A stretch of DNA of 64,000 nt from Atrichornis clamosus (taxonomy: Eukaryota; Chordata; Aves; Passeriformes; Menuridae): assembly GCA_013400975.1 (NCBI GenBank), contig WBMZ01011555.1:118336-182335 (forward strand), written 5' to 3'. The notes beneath the pieces were generated by a model. It ran no database searches and was not told where the DNA came from. It saw only the letters and a program-made list of their open reading frames with translations. The position numbers and the translations under genes are program-made. Below, piece by piece: positions 62,618-64,000 of this stretch (its first letter is position 1; every line of letters starts with the position of its first letter).

Positions 62618-64000
62618 GTGGGTACCAGGATTTTTGTTATTACTACTATTATTACTATTTCATCTTCACCATAATAATGATTAATTTTCATTTTGTTGTT
62701 CTTCCACACTCAATTTAAAGTGGAATTTAACTCTATTTTTAATTCATCTTGATAAGTAGGACAAACAAAGGGACAGCTCTACAGAAAGCAGTGGAAATTA
62801 AGAATATTACTATAAGTTGTTTGTAAAATCTATGACCTGAATTCTAGAAGTACTTAAGAATTTCACATATTGATTATAGATTAAGCCTTTTCAAATAATT
62901 CATCAGCTTTGAGAAGAGAGGGAGCTGGAATATTTCAGATATACCTCTTGGAAGACATGAATAGATTCTAAGTTATGTAAAAGATGTTTTATGACAGCAT
63001 CAAAGGATGGTAAAAACAGACATAAGGGCAACATAAAATAATATCACTTAAAAGTCCTATTTTATTACTTTTTGTTGTTTTGCTATTTTTGTTCTCTTTC
63101 ATGTTAGTGACGTAAAGTATTTTTTTATATATTATTGCACTGTAAATAGGATATCTGAGGTTTTCTACAGGCATTTGAGATGTCACTAACTTGAAAACTA
63201 TGCATACCTTTATAGGAATGGGTGATTTTCCCATCAGTATTTTTCCCTTTGGTGACATTCAGAAAGGAAATAATTTTGAAAATGACAATATTGTTTTGTC
63301 TGTGAGCTGTAACTTACTCCTGAACCAATCAGGAGAAGTTTAGGGCTTGCATATGCATTACAGAAAATAATTTCAATAGTGAAATTTGAATTCAAATTTG
63401 GTATTTCTATGTCTCTGAATAGGAAGGAAGGCCTGACGAGTCAGTTTGTGTGTTCAAAGACAATACATTTATAACAGATGAAAATACTCTGTGTTAATCT
63501 CTTGTATTTCTACATGCATGTATATATATACTTCAGAACATGGCTTTTTTAGATGACAGGCTAATTGGTTCAGCTCTAGACTTCAATTTTTTTTAACACT
63601 TGACAGAACACATTTATGTTCTCCTTCTAAGCATGCTTCCATAATTCTGCTGTACTTTCCATCCTTTTATTCTAATTGTTCTCTGTATGTTTCTAGTTTC
63701 TGGCTGAAAAAAAATAAAGTATGATGATATTTGTATTGTCAATATTTTGTCCAATTTTGTACTGTCAACAGTATGACTATTAAAAAAAACAAAGATACTG
63801 TTAATGTTTATTGAAAAACTAAAAGTCTACATTTCTTCTTAGTATAAATTCACTTGTGCTGCATCCATCTCACATAATAAGTTATATCATCTATTGATCT
63901 AGTTCCTTCTTGCTCAGAGTTTCATATCAGGGAAAGAATGCAAATCTGTAAATATGAACATGTACATACATATGCATATATGCACATACATATATATATA
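62618..64000. other. Sequence after the candidate exon; intron or intergenic
   Basis: AT-rich and without a recognised exon. It contains a TTA-rich microsatellite at 62637-62660 and ends in an alternating TA/CA tract from about 63955 to the window end. Confidence 0.5.
63955..64000. repeat. Alternating purine-pyrimidine tract (ACATATA-type)
   Basis: ACATAC, ATGCAT and TATATA units alternate to the window edge, so its true length is unknown. Confidence 0.85.

Noticed and set aside
62618..62674. Extension of the candidate small protein to the stop at 62674
   Set aside because: The added residues come from a TTA microsatellite; a splice donor at 62617/62618 explains the end of protein-like sequence better.
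1..64000. CRISPR arrays, tRNA or rRNA genes, bacterial or phage operons
   Set aside because: No regularly spaced repeats, cloverleaf genes or tightly packed long frames were seen; everything fits an avian intron and intergenic landscape.

Overview
The window is vertebrate nuclear DNA, almost certainly from a bird. It is AT-rich and mostly non-coding. Its coding sequence is split into short exons with GT-AG introns. The dispersed repeats are of the avian kind: 5'-truncated CR1 LINEs ending in ATTCTATG-like tails, and ERV long terminal repeats (LTRs). There is no bacterial-style gene organisation.

The anchor gene is GABRG1, the gamma-1 subunit of the GABA-A receptor, on the + strand. Six exons lie at 15315-15535, 18292-18374, 19591-19728, 19853-20005, 23135-23346 and 28081-28359. 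They join in phase into 1086 nt (361 codons plus stop). They cover the ligand-binding domain from the middle onward, the Cys-loop, all four membrane helices and the C-terminus. Signal-peptide and N-terminal exons (about the first 105 residues) were not found in 1-15314, so that stretch is read as the 3' part of intron 3.

Downstream, 28360-62340 is about 34 kb without a recognisable gene. It holds a GABRG1 3'UTR candidate, CR1 copies, three LTR copies and low-complexity tracts. At 62354-62617 there is a coding-like exon for a small single-pass membrane protein that I do not recognise. It has a usable acceptor and donor, and is the best candidate for something undescribed here.

Repeats are CR1 at about 1395-2602 (+), 18891-19212 (-), 42500-42778 (+), 45165-46010 (+), 52889-53672 (-, split by an LTR), 55262-55575 (-) and 61990-62142 (+). 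Two solo LTRs of one family lie in opposite orientation at 52909-53299 and 58131-58508, each with an imperfect 5-bp target duplication. The first is inserted into a CR1 tail, which dates the two relative to each other. A diverged LTR-like element of another family lies at about 47256-47940, and an LTR fragment at about 13039-13110.

No tRNA, rRNA, CRISPR array or bacterial system was seen.
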